This document shows positions 1-8,155 of a stretch of 41,027 nt of DNA, one piece after another. The position numbers were made by a program, and so were the translations under genes. Positions within the stretch are counted from its first letter, which is position 1, and the number at the start of each line of letters is the position of its first letter. The stretch is from positions 1 through 41,027 of the forward strand of contig JAJUIU010000031.1 of assembly GCA_029267445.1 (NCBI GenBank), given 5' to 3'. The DNA comes from Rhodospirillaceae bacterium. GTDB taxonomy: Bacteria > Pseudomonadota > Alphaproteobacteria > Azospirillales > Azospirillaceae. The notes under the pieces were generated by a model. The model ran no database searches. It was not told where the DNA came from and saw nothing but the letters and a program-made list of their open reading frames with translations.

Positions 1-3000
1 GGGCGGCGGGCGGGTCCGCCGGGCCAGCCGCCACGGCCGGTGCGCCCAAGGCGACGGCGGCGCGCGCGGGCTCCGCCATCGCCGCCGACTCCCCGCCGGG
101 CAGGAAGCCGATGGCGATCATGTGCCGCTCGATCACCTCCCCGATGGCGGCCAGCAGGGAGGGGACGTAACGCCCGTCCATCCAATGGCCGCCGCGCGGG
201 TCGAACACGGCCTTCAGCTCCTCCACCACGAAGGAAACGTCGCCGCCGCGCCGGAACACGGCCGAAACCATGCGCGTCAGCGCCACGGTCCAGGCGTAGT
301 GTTCCATGTTCTTGGAGTTGATGAAGACCTCGAACGGGCGGCGGCGCCCGTCCTGCAGGATGTCGTTGAGGGTGATGTAGAGGGCGTGGTCGCTGTCCGG
401 CCAGCGGATCTTGTAGGTCTGGCCCGGCAACGCCTCCGGCCGGGCGAGCGGCTGGGTCATGTAGACGACCGCACTGTCGGCCGGCGCCTCCGCCGGCGGC
501 GCCGGCTTCGCCTTCGCCTTGGCCGGCTTGTCCTCCGGCTTGGCGACCGACAGGACCGCACCCGTCACCGGGTTCGGCCGGTATGTCGTGCAACCCTTGC
601 AGCCCAGCTCGTAGGCCTGGAGGTAGACGTCCTTGAAGGCCGCGAAGGGCAGATCCTCCGGGCAGTTGATGGTTTTGGAGATGCTGCTGTCGACGTATTT
701 CTGGGCGGCCGCCTGCATCACCACATGGGCGCTGGGGGCGAGGCTCTGCGCGTCCACGAAGGCGTCGGTCAGGGGCGCTTCGGGCCCGAACATCTCCCGA
801 TAGAGGGCATAGGCGGCGTCCCGCACCCGTTCCGTCCGGCGGCTGCCGTCGGGCATCAGCACCGCGCGCTCGTACTCGTAGGCGAACACGGGCTCGATCC
901 CGGAGGAGACGTTACCGGCGAACAGGCTGATCGTGCCGGTGGGCGCGATGGAGGTGAGCAGCGCGTTGCGGATGCCGTGAGCGGATATGGCATCGCGCAC
1001 GGCTTGCGGCAGGGCCTGGACGCCCGGCCGCGCCAGGAACGCGTCCCGGTCGAACAGGGGGAAGGCGCCCTTCTCCGCCGCCAGCTCCGCCGAGGTGAGA
1101 TAGGCGCGGTCGCGCAGGGCCTTCAGCCAGAGTTCGGTCAGGCGGACCGCCTTCTCCGTCCCGTAGCGCACGCCGCACATGATCAGCGCGTCGGCGAGCC
1201 CCGTGACGCCGAGGCCGATGCGCCGCTTGGCCCTGGCCTCCCGCGCCTGGGCCTCCAGCGCGAAGCGGGACACGTCCACCACATTGTCCATCATGCGCAC
1301 GGCCAGCGGCACCACCCGCTCCAGCTCCGCCATGTCGAGCTCGGCCCGGGGGCTGAACGGCTCCCGCACCAGGGCCGCGATATTGACGGAGCCGAGCAGG
1401 CAGGCGCCGTACGGGGGCAGGGGCTGTTCGCCGCAGTTGTGCACGATCATCCCGTTAGCGGCGAAGGCGTTCACACCGGGGATGCGGACGTCGAAGACCT
1501 CCTCCTCCCCGTCAGGCACGATCTCCGCCACCTCCGCCGTCCAGCGCTCGCGGTTCAGCGCGCGCTTGTAGGCGGACAGCGCGGATTTCAGGCGCAACGC
1601 CTTGTCCGTGTCGGCGAAGCCGATCCGGTCGGCGAAGGCGGCAACATTCTCCCGCGCGATGACCAGCTCATGGTCGGCGGAACACAGATACTCGCGGCTG
1701 CCGCCCCGTCCGTCGGGGAGTAGTCGGGGGCCGGCCGGGCGGCGATCCGCGAAGATCGTCGAGACGATGCCGAGCCGCAACAGCATCCGCTGCACCGCGC
1801 GCAGACGGCCGAGGTCGCTCTGCGCCAGCCGGACGCTGACACCCTTGCGCTGATCGCCCTGCACGCTGCCGTCCGCGTCGAACAGGCCGCGCAGGAAACC
1901 CGCCTGGAAGGCGCTTCCGGCGCGCTCGATGGCCGGCGTCACGTCCTTGGCGCCGGGGCGCAAGCCATAGGCGGCGGCCAGATGCTTCAGGCCGCCGGGG
2001 GCCATGCGATACTCGTCGCGTCCGGCGACGGGTATCCAGCCGGTGAAATCGGCCCGGTGCGGCAGTCCGCGCGCCGCCGTCTCCGCCGCCGCCATCACGC
2101 CGTGGACGCCAAGCGGCGGACCGCCATTGACCGCGAGCGGCGGAAGCCAGACGGACAGCACGGCCTTGTCCGCCTTCAGCGTGCCGTCGCCGACCAGCAG
2201 ACCCAGCAGATAGCCTTCGTCCGCGCCGTCGGTCCGTCCATCCGGGCCGGGCCATTCCCGCGCCGTGTCCGCGCGGTTCAGGCGGATCAGGTCGCCGGGG
2301 CGCAGATCGCCGAGGGCGACCCACTCCTCCGTCTCCCTGTAGCGGGTCCGGGCCGCGACGCGGCGAACCGGATGGTCGGCCGTCCCCCGCAGCTCCAGCC
2401 CCTCCGCCGTGCGCAGGCGCAGGACCGGCTTGCGGCCGGTGGCGAAGAACCCGGTGTCGTCCGCGCGCCATGGGGCGCCATGCACCAGGGCGGTGAAGGG
2501 ACGCCCCACCAGCTCCGCGACCTGGCGGGGGCCGTCCACGGTGCAGACCCAGGTGTCGGCGGTGACGCAGGGGTTCGTCGCGGAGATCGTCTCGCAATAG
2601 GCGAGGTTGTTCTGCTGGTTGATGCGGTCGATGAAGATCACGCCGGGCTCGGCGTAATCGTATGTCGCCCGCATGATGCGGTCCCACAGGTCGCGGGCGC
2701 GCAACGTCCGGAAGGTGCGGCCGCCGAACACGAGGTCCCAGTCCCGGTCCTCCTTCACCGCCGCCATGAAGGCGTCGGTCACCAGGACGGACAGGTTGAA
2801 CATGCGCAGGCGCCCCGGCTCGCGCTTGGCGTCGATGAAGATCTCGATGTCCGGATGGTCGCAGCGCAGGGTCGCCATCATGGCGCCCCGGCGGGACCCG
2901 GCACTCATGATCGTGCGGCACATGCCGTCCCACACATCCATGAAGCTGACGGGGCCGGAGGCGTCGGCCCCCACGCCCGCCACCGGGGCGCCCTTGGGCC

Positions 3001-3400
3001 GCAGGGTGGAGAAGTCGTACCCGATGCCGCCGCCGTGCTGCATCGTCAGGGCGGCTTCGCGCAGATGCTCGAAGATGCCGCCCATGTCGTCCGGGATCGT
3101 GCCCATGACGAAGCAGTTGAACAGGGTCACCGACCGGTCGGTACCCGCCCCCGCCAGGATGCGGCCTGCAGGCAGGAAGCGGAAGCCGTCCAGCGCCGAC
3201 AGGAACCTGTCCGTCCAGGCGGCGGGGTCCGCCTCCGCCCCGGCGAGGGCGGCGGCCACGCGCCGCCACGTGTCGGTGACGCCCGTGTCCAGCGGCGTGC
3301 CGTCCGGCCGCTTGAACCGGTATTTCATGTCCCAGATCTGGCGGGAGATCGCGGCCAGCGCGGGTTCGCCGCCAGTCCGGGAAACGGGTCCGTCCGCCAT
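1..3400 (-). CDS. nrdJ: Adenosylcobalamin-dependent (class II) ribonucleotide reductase, intein-containing, C-terminus outside window
   Basis: Reduces ribonucleotides to deoxyribonucleotides in the cytoplasm using adenosylcobalamin, so it works with or without oxygen. The frame is open from the ATG at 3400 (GGAGG 4 bases upstream) to the window edge: 1133 codons, of which 378 are an intein (2569-1436). Host segments read as the class II family: an N-terminal part with FNCFVMG and GGGIGYDFS, then ISATNP before the intein and CGEQPLPPYGACLLGS after it, then IAPTGTIS, the active-site loop. NPCGE holds the thiyl-radical Cys (known from NrdA/NrdJ). I translated the intein and the whole downstream host part base by base and found no frameshift or stop. 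The distal part (about 500-1) carries an Ala/Pro/Lys linker followed by the start of a C-terminal domain. The AdoCbl source may be the PduO gene at 22944-23534. Identification is near certain. Confidence 0.96.
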   Translation of the reverse strand, partial: MADGPVSRTGGEPALAAISRQIWDMKYRFKRPDGTPLDTGVTDTWRRVAAALAGAEADPAAWTDRFLSALDGFRFLPAGRILAGAGTDRSVTLFNCFVMGTIPDDMGGIFEHLREAALTMQHGGGIGYDFSTLRPKGAPVAGVGADASGPVSFMDVWDGMCRTIMSAGSRRGAMMATLRCDHPDIEIFIDAKREPGRLRMFNLSVLVTDAFMAAVKEDRDWDLVFGGRTFRTLRARDLWDRIMRATYDYAEPGVIFIDRINQQNNLAYCETISATNPCVTADTWVCTVDGPRQVAELVGRPFTALVHGAPWRADDTGFFATGRKPVLRLRTAEGLELRGTADHPVRRVAARTRYRETEEWVALGDLRPGDLIRLNRADTAREWPGPDGRTDGADEGYLLGLLVGDGTLKADKAVLSVWLPPLAVNGGPPLGVHGVMAAAETAARGLPHRADFTGWIPVAGRDEYRMAPGGLKHLAAAYGLRPGAKDVTPAIERAGSAFQAGFLRGLFDADGSVQGDQRKGVSVRLAQSDLGRLRAVQRMLLRLGIVSTIFADRRPAGPRLLPDGRGGSREYLCSADHELVIARENVAAFADRIGFADTDKALRLKSALSAYKRALNRERWTAEVAEIVPDGEEEVFDVRIPGVNAFAANGMIVHNCGEQPLPPYGACLLGSVNIAALVREPFSPRAELDMAELERVVPLAVRMMDNVVDVSRFALEAQAREARAKRRIGLGVTGLADALIMCGVRYGTEKAVRLTELWLKALRDRAYLTSAELAAEKGAFPLFDRDAFLARPGVQALPQAVRDAISAHGIRNALLTSIAPTGTISLFAGNVSSGIEPVFAYEYERAVLMPDGSRRTERVRDAAYALYREMFGPEAPLTDAFVDAQSLAPSAHVVMQAAAQKYVDSSISKTINCPEDLPFAAFKDVYLQAYELGCKGCTTYRPNPVTGAVLSVAKPEDKPAKAKAKPAPPAEAPADSAVVYMTQPLARPEALPGQTYKIRWPDSDHALYITLNDILQDGRRRPFEVFINSKNMEHYAWTVALTRMVSAVFRRGGDVSFVVEELKAVFDPRGGHWMDGRYVPSLLAAIGEVIERHMIAIGFLPGGESAAMAEPARAAVALGAPAVAAGPADPPAA
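1436..2569 (-). mobile_element. In-frame intein with LAGLIDADG homing endonuclease inside nrdJ
   Basis: 378 codons inserted between host ISATNP and CGEQPLPPYG. All splicing blocks are visible. Block A begins at Cys1 (CVTADTWVCTVDG). Block B has T63-A-D-H66 (GTADHP). Block F reads VFDVRIPGVNAF. Block G ends NGMIVHN with His377 and Asn378, and the host +1 residue is Cys. The endonuclease motifs are block C, EGYLLGLLVGDGTL (Asp128), and block E, GFLRGLFDADGSV (Asp231/Asp233), both with their acidic residues, so the homing enzyme may be active. Splicing would restore the host NPCGE motif, whose Cys is both the splicing nucleophile and the radical-bearing residue of the reductase. Base composition and codon use look like the host, which argues against very recent arrival from an AT-rich source. 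Boundaries follow from the Cys1 / His-Asn / Cys+1 rule and the host alignment. Confidence 0.95.
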
Positions 3401-3547
3401 GGGGCCTCCGGCGATTGCCTGGGACGGGGACCCTAGATCATGGGTTGCCGAACGTCAATACTTGTACACCAAATGTTCATGATAGGATTGCGAATGTTCT
3501 TTTTTGGCCTTCCGATTCGCTGATTGATAAGATTTGTATATTAGAGA
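3401..3547 (-). promoter_or_regulatory. AT-rich nrdJ upstream region with a 21-bp-spaced AATGTTC repeat
   Basis: This 147-base gap between plsC and nrdJ is much more AT-rich than its surroundings. It contains AATGTTC twice in direct orientation on the plus strand (3472-3478 and 3493-3499), starts 21 bases apart, which is two helical turns. That spacing suits a dimeric regulator of nrdJ, but the binding protein is unknown. I see no cobalamin-riboswitch B12 box and no clear NrdR box. Confidence 0.35.
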
Positions 3548-4345
3548 TCACTGCTGTGCGGCGCGGGCGTTCGCGTGCGGTGCGTGGTCGACCGCAACAT
3601 CTTGGGGTGCGGCCCTGGGCGTGGCGGGGCCGCCGACGGCCGTCACCAGCCTGTCGCTGGCCTCCTCAAGCTCAGCCTCCAACCGGGCCAGCGCCGTCTC
3701 CTTGGTCAGACCGGGCGGGATCGGCGGGAGGAACTGGATTGTGATCCTGCCGGGCCGTTTGATGAAGGTGCGGCGGCCCCAGAACATGCCGGAATTGAGC
3801 GCCATCGGCACGATCGGCAGGTCCAGCGCCTCGTACAGGATGGCGATGCCGACCTTGTAGGGCCGGTGGACGCCCGGCGCCACGCGGGTGCCCTGGGGGA
3901 AGATGCAGATCGGCCGCCCTTCCGCCGCGACCTGCTTCGCGCCCTCCAGCATGGAGGCGACGGCGGCACCCTTCCTGCCCCGGTTGACGGCGATCATCCG
4001 CGCCTTCGCGGCGTACCAGCCCCAGATGGGCAGGAACAGCAGCTCCCGCTTCAGGATGATCGCCGGATCGTCGAGGATGAGATGGAGCTTCATCGTCTCC
4101 CACATCGACTGGTGCTTGGCGCCGACGATGAAGGCGCCCTGCCGGGGCAGATGCTCCAGCCCGACGATCTCGTACTCCAGCCCGATGATGGTCCGCTCCA
4201 GCCAGACCAGCGTGCGCATGTACCACTTCACGCCCGCGATCAGGCGGCTGTGGTGCAGCGGCAGCGTCCACAGCAGGCCGAAGCAGCAGACCACCGTCCA
4301 GCCGTAGAACACCGTGTTGAACAGGAGCGAACGCAGGATCAGCAT
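3548..4345 (-). CDS. plsC: 1-acyl-sn-glycerol-3-phosphate acyltransferase
   Basis: Transfers an acyl chain to lysophosphatidic acid at the inner membrane, giving phosphatidic acid for phospholipid synthesis. The 265-residue protein starts MLILRSLLFNTVFYGW, with a hydrophobic N-terminus (about residues 5-30), then KHQSMWET, the family's HX4D block in the HX4E form. Block III is FPQGTR in place of FPEGTR, and the later block reads VPMALNSG. The ATG at 4345 is preceded by AAGGGA and starts at the membrane segment; the frame extends 43 codons further upstream but without family similarity that I can see. It is on the same strand as nrdJ, 147 bases upstream of it. In related genomes a plsC commonly follows ftsX and a DUF218 gene (from memory); here the phytochrome block lies between. 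The Ala-rich C-terminal tail looks disordered. Confidence 0.9.
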   Translation of the reverse strand: MLILRSLLFNTVFYGWTVVCCFGLLWTLPLHHSRLIAGVKWYMRTLVWLERTIIGLEYEIVGLEHLPRQGAFIVGAKHQSMWETMKLHLILDDPAIILKRELLFLPIWGWYAAKARMIAVNRGRKGAAVASMLEGAKQVAAEGRPICIFPQGTRVAPGVHRPYKVGIAILYEALDLPIVPMALNSGMFWGRRTFIKRPGRITIQFLPPIPPGLTKETALARLEAELEEASDRLVTAVGGPATPRAAPQDVAVDHAPHANARAAQQ

Positions 4346-4510
4346 CCGGGTCCCTTCGCGGAGCGATGCCGCAGTGCGGTGCGGCAGGCGCCAGCAATAT
4401 CCCCCCGCGTCGCCCGCTGTCCAGTCGGGGAACCCTGTCGGCGCCCCGACGGTTGAGCGGCGGGCGATCCCCATCCTACGAACTCAGCGAGAAAAGGAGA
4501 CGAGGCGGCG

Positions 4511-4771
4511 ATGACCCGACAGGCACCACAGCGCCCCGGCCCCGGCGGCATGGCGAACGACCCCAAGGACCCCACCCAGCGGATGCCCGACGCGCCCGAG
4601 GCGGGCGAGGGGGCCGGTGACGCGGAGGCGCGCCGCATCCTGGAGCAGCAGCACACCGGCAACCATCAGAAGCCGGCCGGAGAGAGCGCCGACGCGCGTG
4701 GCGGAACCCGCGCCGGGGCGGAGAATGTCGAGCCGCGAGACGGCGCCGCCAAAGACCGCCAGACGGGCTGA
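4511..4771 (+). CDS. Small hydrophilic protein of unknown function
   Basis: 86 residues, rich in Gly, Ala, Pro, Asp and Arg, with one short likely helix (AEARRILEQQHTGNHQK, about residues 39-55); otherwise predicted disordered. I do not recognise a family. Support for translation: AAAAGGAG sits 11 bases before the ATG, and the gene starts 165 bases from the divergent plsC. There is no membrane segment or signal peptide. A second ATG (residue 14, MANDPKDP) could be the true start. It lies upstream of bphP on the same strand, but a 112-base gap with its own palindrome suggests separate transcription. Confidence 0.5.
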   Translation: MTRQAPQRPGPGGMANDPKDPTQRMPDAPEAGEGAGDAEARRILEQQHTGNHQKPAGESADARGGTRAGAENVEPRDGAAKDRQTG

Positions 4772-4831
4772 TGGTGGAAAGTCTGGGAAATCGCGTGAAG
4801 TTTACTGAAAGTTAGGGGTATGGGGCTGTAA

Positions 4832-4848
4832 CGTTCCGCATCGGAACG
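4832..4848. promoter_or_regulatory. Palindrome upstream of bphP
   Basis: CGTTCCGcatCGGAACG is a perfect dyad with 7-base arms and a 3-base centre, ending 35 bases before the bphP start codon. It is flanked by TGT on the left and ACA on the right. It is not the TGT-N12-ACA site of PpsR/CrtJ, as the spacing is 20. It is a candidate operator for the bphP-bphO pair, with the regulator unknown. Confidence 0.4.
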
Positions 4849-4883
4849 AACACTGTAGCGCGGAAGGTAGCCCCGCCCCGCCC

Positions 4884-7571
4884 ATGCTCAGCGAACAGCC
4901 CCCGGTCGATCTCAGCGTCTGCGCCCGCGAACCGATCCATATCCCCGGTTCCATCCAGCCACATGGCGCCCTGCTGGCCGTGCGCCCCGGCGACGGCATG
5001 ATCGTCCAGGCCAGTGCCAACACGGGACAGGTGTTCGGACTGGAGCCCGAGGAACTGCTGGGCCGGCCACTGGCCGACGGGATCGGCGCCGACCTCGCGG
5101 CCCAGGTGATGGCCACGGCCATCGAGGGGCCGAAACCGGACTGCAGGCACCTGTCCGGGATCGCCCGGCAGGATGCGCCGGGCTGGCTCTGCGCCCACCG
5201 CAAAGCCGGCCGGATCATCGTCGAGTTCGAACCCGACCGCGGGGCGCCCATCGCCGTCGCCCTCGATCCGGCGGGGCTCGCCGGGCTGACGGCGGAGGCG
5301 AACCTCTTCAAGCTGTGCCAGAAGGCGGCCGATCTCGTCCGCGCCACCACCGGCTATGACCGGGTGATGCTGTACCGGTTCCACCCCGACTGGACCGGCG
5401 AGGTGATCGGGGAGGCGCGCAAACCTGATTCCGTCCCGTATCGGGGGCTGCGCTATCCGGCCAGCGACATCCCGGAGCAGGCCCGGCGGCTTTACCTGGA
5501 GTGCCAGATCCGCGTGATCGCCGACGTGCGTGGGGCACAGGTGCCGGTCATCCCGCGCGAGGACCCGGACACGGGCGCCCCGCTGGACATGGGCTGGGGC
5601 CAGCTCCGCACCATGTCGCCCATCCATGTCGAATATCTGTCGAACATGGGCGTCGGCGCCTCGCTGACGGCGTCGATCGAGGTGGCGGGACGCCTCTGGG
5701 GCCTGATCGCCTGCCATCACGACAGCCGCAAGGCCGCCCCGCCGCCGGTCCGCGACGCCGTCCGGCGTGTCGCCGACACGCTTGGCGCGCGGATCGAGGC
5801 GCTGGAGACCGAAGCCGCCCGCGTGGCCGAGACAGAGGGCTCGAAGCGGTCGCTGCGCCTGATCGAACAGATCCGCCAGCAGTCCAACATCGCCATGGCG
5901 CTGCTGTCCGGCGATCTCGGCATCGGGCATTTCCTGCGGGCCGACGGGTCCGCCATCATCGCGGGGGACGCGGCGGCGACGGCGGGCTCCGCACCCGACG
6001 TGCGCCGGCTGCGTGAGATCATCGACGCCATCGTCCGGCATCAAGGGGCCGGCGTCTTCGCCTCCGCCGCGCTGTCGGCCGACCTCGGCCTGCCGCCGGC
6101 GGGCAACGGCATCGGGGCGGGCGTTCTGGCCCTGGTCCTGTCGACCGACCCGGTCGTCGCCATCGCCTGCTTCGCCAACGAGCTGGTGCAGGAGGTGAAC
6201 TGGGGCGGCGACCCCAGCAAGCCCGCCGTCATCGACCCCGTGTCCCACCGCCTGTCGCCGCGCAAGAGCTTCGAGCTCTGGCGGGAGGTGGTGAAGGGCA
6301 CCTCACGGGCATGGCGGCCGCTCGACATCGCCACCATGCGGCACCTCGGCGACCATCTGGCGGCCGTGACCACGGCGCCGGTGCTGCGCCAGCAGCTGGC
6401 CGACGGCATCCGTTCGCTGCTGTCGAGCGCCCGCGACCGGCAGGCGCTGATGCGGGAGTTCCTGGACGCGACGGACGAGGGCATCGTCACCTATCTGGTC
6501 ACCGAGCGGAAGGAGGGGGCGGGACACCCCGTCGTCCATACGGTGAACCGGCGCGTGCGCAACCTGTTCGAGCTGTCGGACGATTTCGACGGCCCGTCCA
6601 GCCTGACGGACCTGTTCGTCCGCTGCGGCCTGCCCCTGTCGCTGCTGGAGCCGGGTGCACCCGACGTGCAGGAATGCGAGGTCTGGACGCCATCGCGCGG
6701 CCGGCTGGTGCTGCGGGTGACGCGCCACAACATCATGGGGCTCGAGACGGAGATGGGCCGCACCGGCGCCACCCTCTACGCCCTTATCGACATCACGGAG
6801 TTCCGCGAGGTCGAGGAGGCGCTGCGGGCGGTGCGCGACAAGGCGCTGGAGGGGGAGCGGGCCCGGACGGCCTTCCTGGCCGGGGTCAGCCACGAGCTGC
6901 GCACGCCGCTGAACGCGATCATCGGTTTCGCCGAGATGCTCCAGTCCGAAGCATTCGGGCCGCTCGGCAACGACCGCTACAAGGGCTATGTCAGCGACAT
7001 CGCCCAGGCGGGCCGGCACCTGCTGTCGCTCGTCACCGACATCCTGGAGTCCGCCCGACTGAACTCCGCCGCCGCGCAGATGACGGAGACCCTGGTCGAC
7101 CTGCGCGCGGAGGTGGAGGCGGCGCTGTCCATGCTGTCGGGGCAGATCGAGGCGGCGGGCCTGGCCGTCACGATCCGGGGCGCGGATGCCATCGTGCGCG
7201 CCGACGCGCGCGGGCTGCGACAGGCGGCGCTGAACCTTTTGTCGAACGCGGTGAAGTTCACGCCGGCGGGCGGGCGGGTCGACTGCGTGATCGGCGCCGA
7301 CCCGTCGGGCGAGGTCTGGCTCGAGGTCACGGACACCGGCATCGGCATCGCCGACGAGGACCTGCCGAAGCTGTTCCAGCCGTTCCAGCGAGCCGGTGGC
7401 GGGCAGGCGGCGAAGACGCCGGGAACCGGACTCGGCCTGTCGTTGGTCAAGGCCATCGCGGAGCTGCATGGCGGCCGCGTGGCGCTCAACAGCCGGCTCG
7501 GGCACGGGACGACCGTGCGGCTGATCCTGCCGTCCTGGCGGGTGGAGCGCGCGGCGGAGACCGTGTCGTGA
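4884..7571 (+). CDS. bphP: Bacteriophytochrome sensor histidine kinase
   Basis: Red/far-red photoreceptor that binds biliverdin and controls a C-terminal histidine kinase. Order in the 895 residues: N-terminal Cys13 followed by REPIHIPGSIQPHG, the biliverdin-attachment position of bacteriophytochromes; PAS (about 20-125); GAF (about 140-310) with YPASDIP at 191-197 and the chromophore-pocket His248 and His278/279; PHY (about 325-510) with WGG at 440-442 and the PRKSF tongue motif at 459-463; a further PAS-like segment (about 520-640); HisKA with His670 in GVSHELRTPLNAIIGF; HATPase with N box NLLSNAVKF (784-792), DTGIGI and GTGLGLSLVK. The ATG is 35 bases after a palindrome; its ribosome site is weak (GGAAGG, too far away). 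The stop overlaps the GTG of bphO. No response regulator gene is adjacent, so the phosphorylation partner lies elsewhere. It is oriented opposite to its neighbours plsC and the DUF218 gene. Confidence 0.96.
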   Translation: MLSEQPPVDLSVCAREPIHIPGSIQPHGALLAVRPGDGMIVQASANTGQVFGLEPEELLGRPLADGIGADLAAQVMATAIEGPKPDCRHLSGIARQDAPGWLCAHRKAGRIIVEFEPDRGAPIAVALDPAGLAGLTAEANLFKLCQKAADLVRATTGYDRVMLYRFHPDWTGEVIGEARKPDSVPYRGLRYPASDIPEQARRLYLECQIRVIADVRGAQVPVIPREDPDTGAPLDMGWGQLRTMSPIHVEYLSNMGVGASLTASIEVAGRLWGLIACHHDSRKAAPPPVRDAVRRVADTLGARIEALETEAARVAETEGSKRSLRLIEQIRQQSNIAMALLSGDLGIGHFLRADGSAIIAGDAAATAGSAPDVRRLREIIDAIVRHQGAGVFASAALSADLGLPPAGNGIGAGVLALVLSTDPVVAIACFANELVQEVNWGGDPSKPAVIDPVSHRLSPRKSFELWREVVKGTSRAWRPLDIATMRHLGDHLAAVTTAPVLRQQLADGIRSLLSSARDRQALMREFLDATDEGIVTYLVTERKEGAGHPVVHTVNRRVRNLFELSDDFDGPSSLTDLFVRCGLPLSLLEPGAPDVQECEVWTPSRGRLVLRVTRHNIMGLETEMGRTGATLYALIDITEFREVEEALRAVRDKALEGERARTAFLAGVSHELRTPLNAIIGFAEMLQSEAFGPLGNDRYKGYVSDIAQAGRHLLSLVTDILESARLNSAAAQMTETLVDLRAEVEAALSMLSGQIEAAGLAVTIRGADAIVRADARGLRQAALNLLSNAVKFTPAGGRVDCVIGADPSGEVWLEVTDTGIGIADEDLPKLFQPFQRAGGGQAAKTPGTGLGLSLVKAIAELHGGRVALNSRLGHGTTVRLILPSWRVERAAETVS

Positions 7572-8155
7572 CGGACCTGCACGCGATTCTGAAGGACGGC
7601 ACCGCCGCCCTGCACGCGGCCGTGGAGCGCACGCCGCTGTCCCGGCGGGTGCTGGCCCCGGACGTGACCCTGGCCGACTACGGCGCCTTCCTGGCCGCGA
7701 CAGTGCGGGTGCTGTCCCCGCTTGCGGGGCGGCTGGCGGCGGACGCGGACGACGGACTTGGCCCGCTGGTCGCGGCGATCGAGGCCGACCTCGCCGACCT
7801 TGGCGTCACGGCGGGTCCGCCGCTGCCACCGCAGTTCGGGCCGACGGCGGACACGCCGGCCGGACGCCTGGGCGCCCTTTACGTGGCGGAGGGGTCCGCT
7901 ATGGGCGGGGCGGTGATCGCGGCCCATCTGCGCCGGCGGCTGGGCGAGCCGGCGGTGGCGGCCAGCCGCTATCTCGGCCGCGCCAGGGACGATGCGGGTG
8001 CCCGCTGGCGGGCCTGGAAGGCCGCCGCCGCAGCGCGCGACTGGACGGCGGCGGAGGAACTGGCCGCGCTGGCGGCGGCGCGGGCGGTGTTCCTGGCCTT
8101 CGAGCGGGCCTATGGCGGCCCCGGCCCGGCGACGCTGGGCGAAGCTGCTGATTAA
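7568..8155 (+). CDS. bphO: Heme oxygenase (biliverdin-producing)
   Basis: Opens heme to biliverdin, CO and iron; biliverdin is the chromophore of the phytochrome encoded just upstream. The GTG start shares bases with the bphP TGA (GTGA overlap), indicating translational coupling. The 195-residue protein has the heme-oxygenase layout: an N-terminal helix with the likely proximal ligand His16 (GTAALHAAVERTPLSRR), and the distal-helix motif LYVAEGSAMGGAVIAAHL around residue 100, matching the LYVxEGSxxGG signature. Length fits the bacterial BphO/HmuO class (about 190-210). The stop codon overlaps that of the convergent DUF218 gene (3 shared bases, 8153-8154 plus flanks), leaving no room for an intervening terminator. 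A role in iron acquisition is possible but the coupling points to phytochrome assembly. Confidence 0.93.
   Translation: MTDLHAILKDGTAALHAAVERTPLSRRVLAPDVTLADYGAFLAATVRVLSPLAGRLAADADDGLGPLVAAIEADLADLGVTAGPPLPPQFGPTADTPAGRLGALYVAEGSAMGGAVIAAHLRRRLGEPAVAASRYLGRARDDAGARWRAWKAAAAARDWTAAEELAALAAARAVFLAFERAYGGPGPATLGEAAD

Noticed and set aside
122-1723. Long open plus-strand frame across nrdJ, and a 533-codon minus frame (1668-3269) overlapping it
   Set aside because: Both are low-complexity shadows of the GC-rich nrdJ frame, which carries all the conserved motifs.
1436-2569. nrdJ as a broken or split gene
   Set aside because: Base-by-base translation of the insert gives one continuous frame with complete splicing motifs, so it is an intein, not a disruption.
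3472-3499. Alphaproteobacterial LexA site (GTTC-N7-GTTC)
   Set aside because: The two GTTC copies are 21 bases apart, not 11.
3401-3547. Cobalamin riboswitch before nrdJ
   Set aside because: The gap is short and I find no B12 box; none before pduO either.
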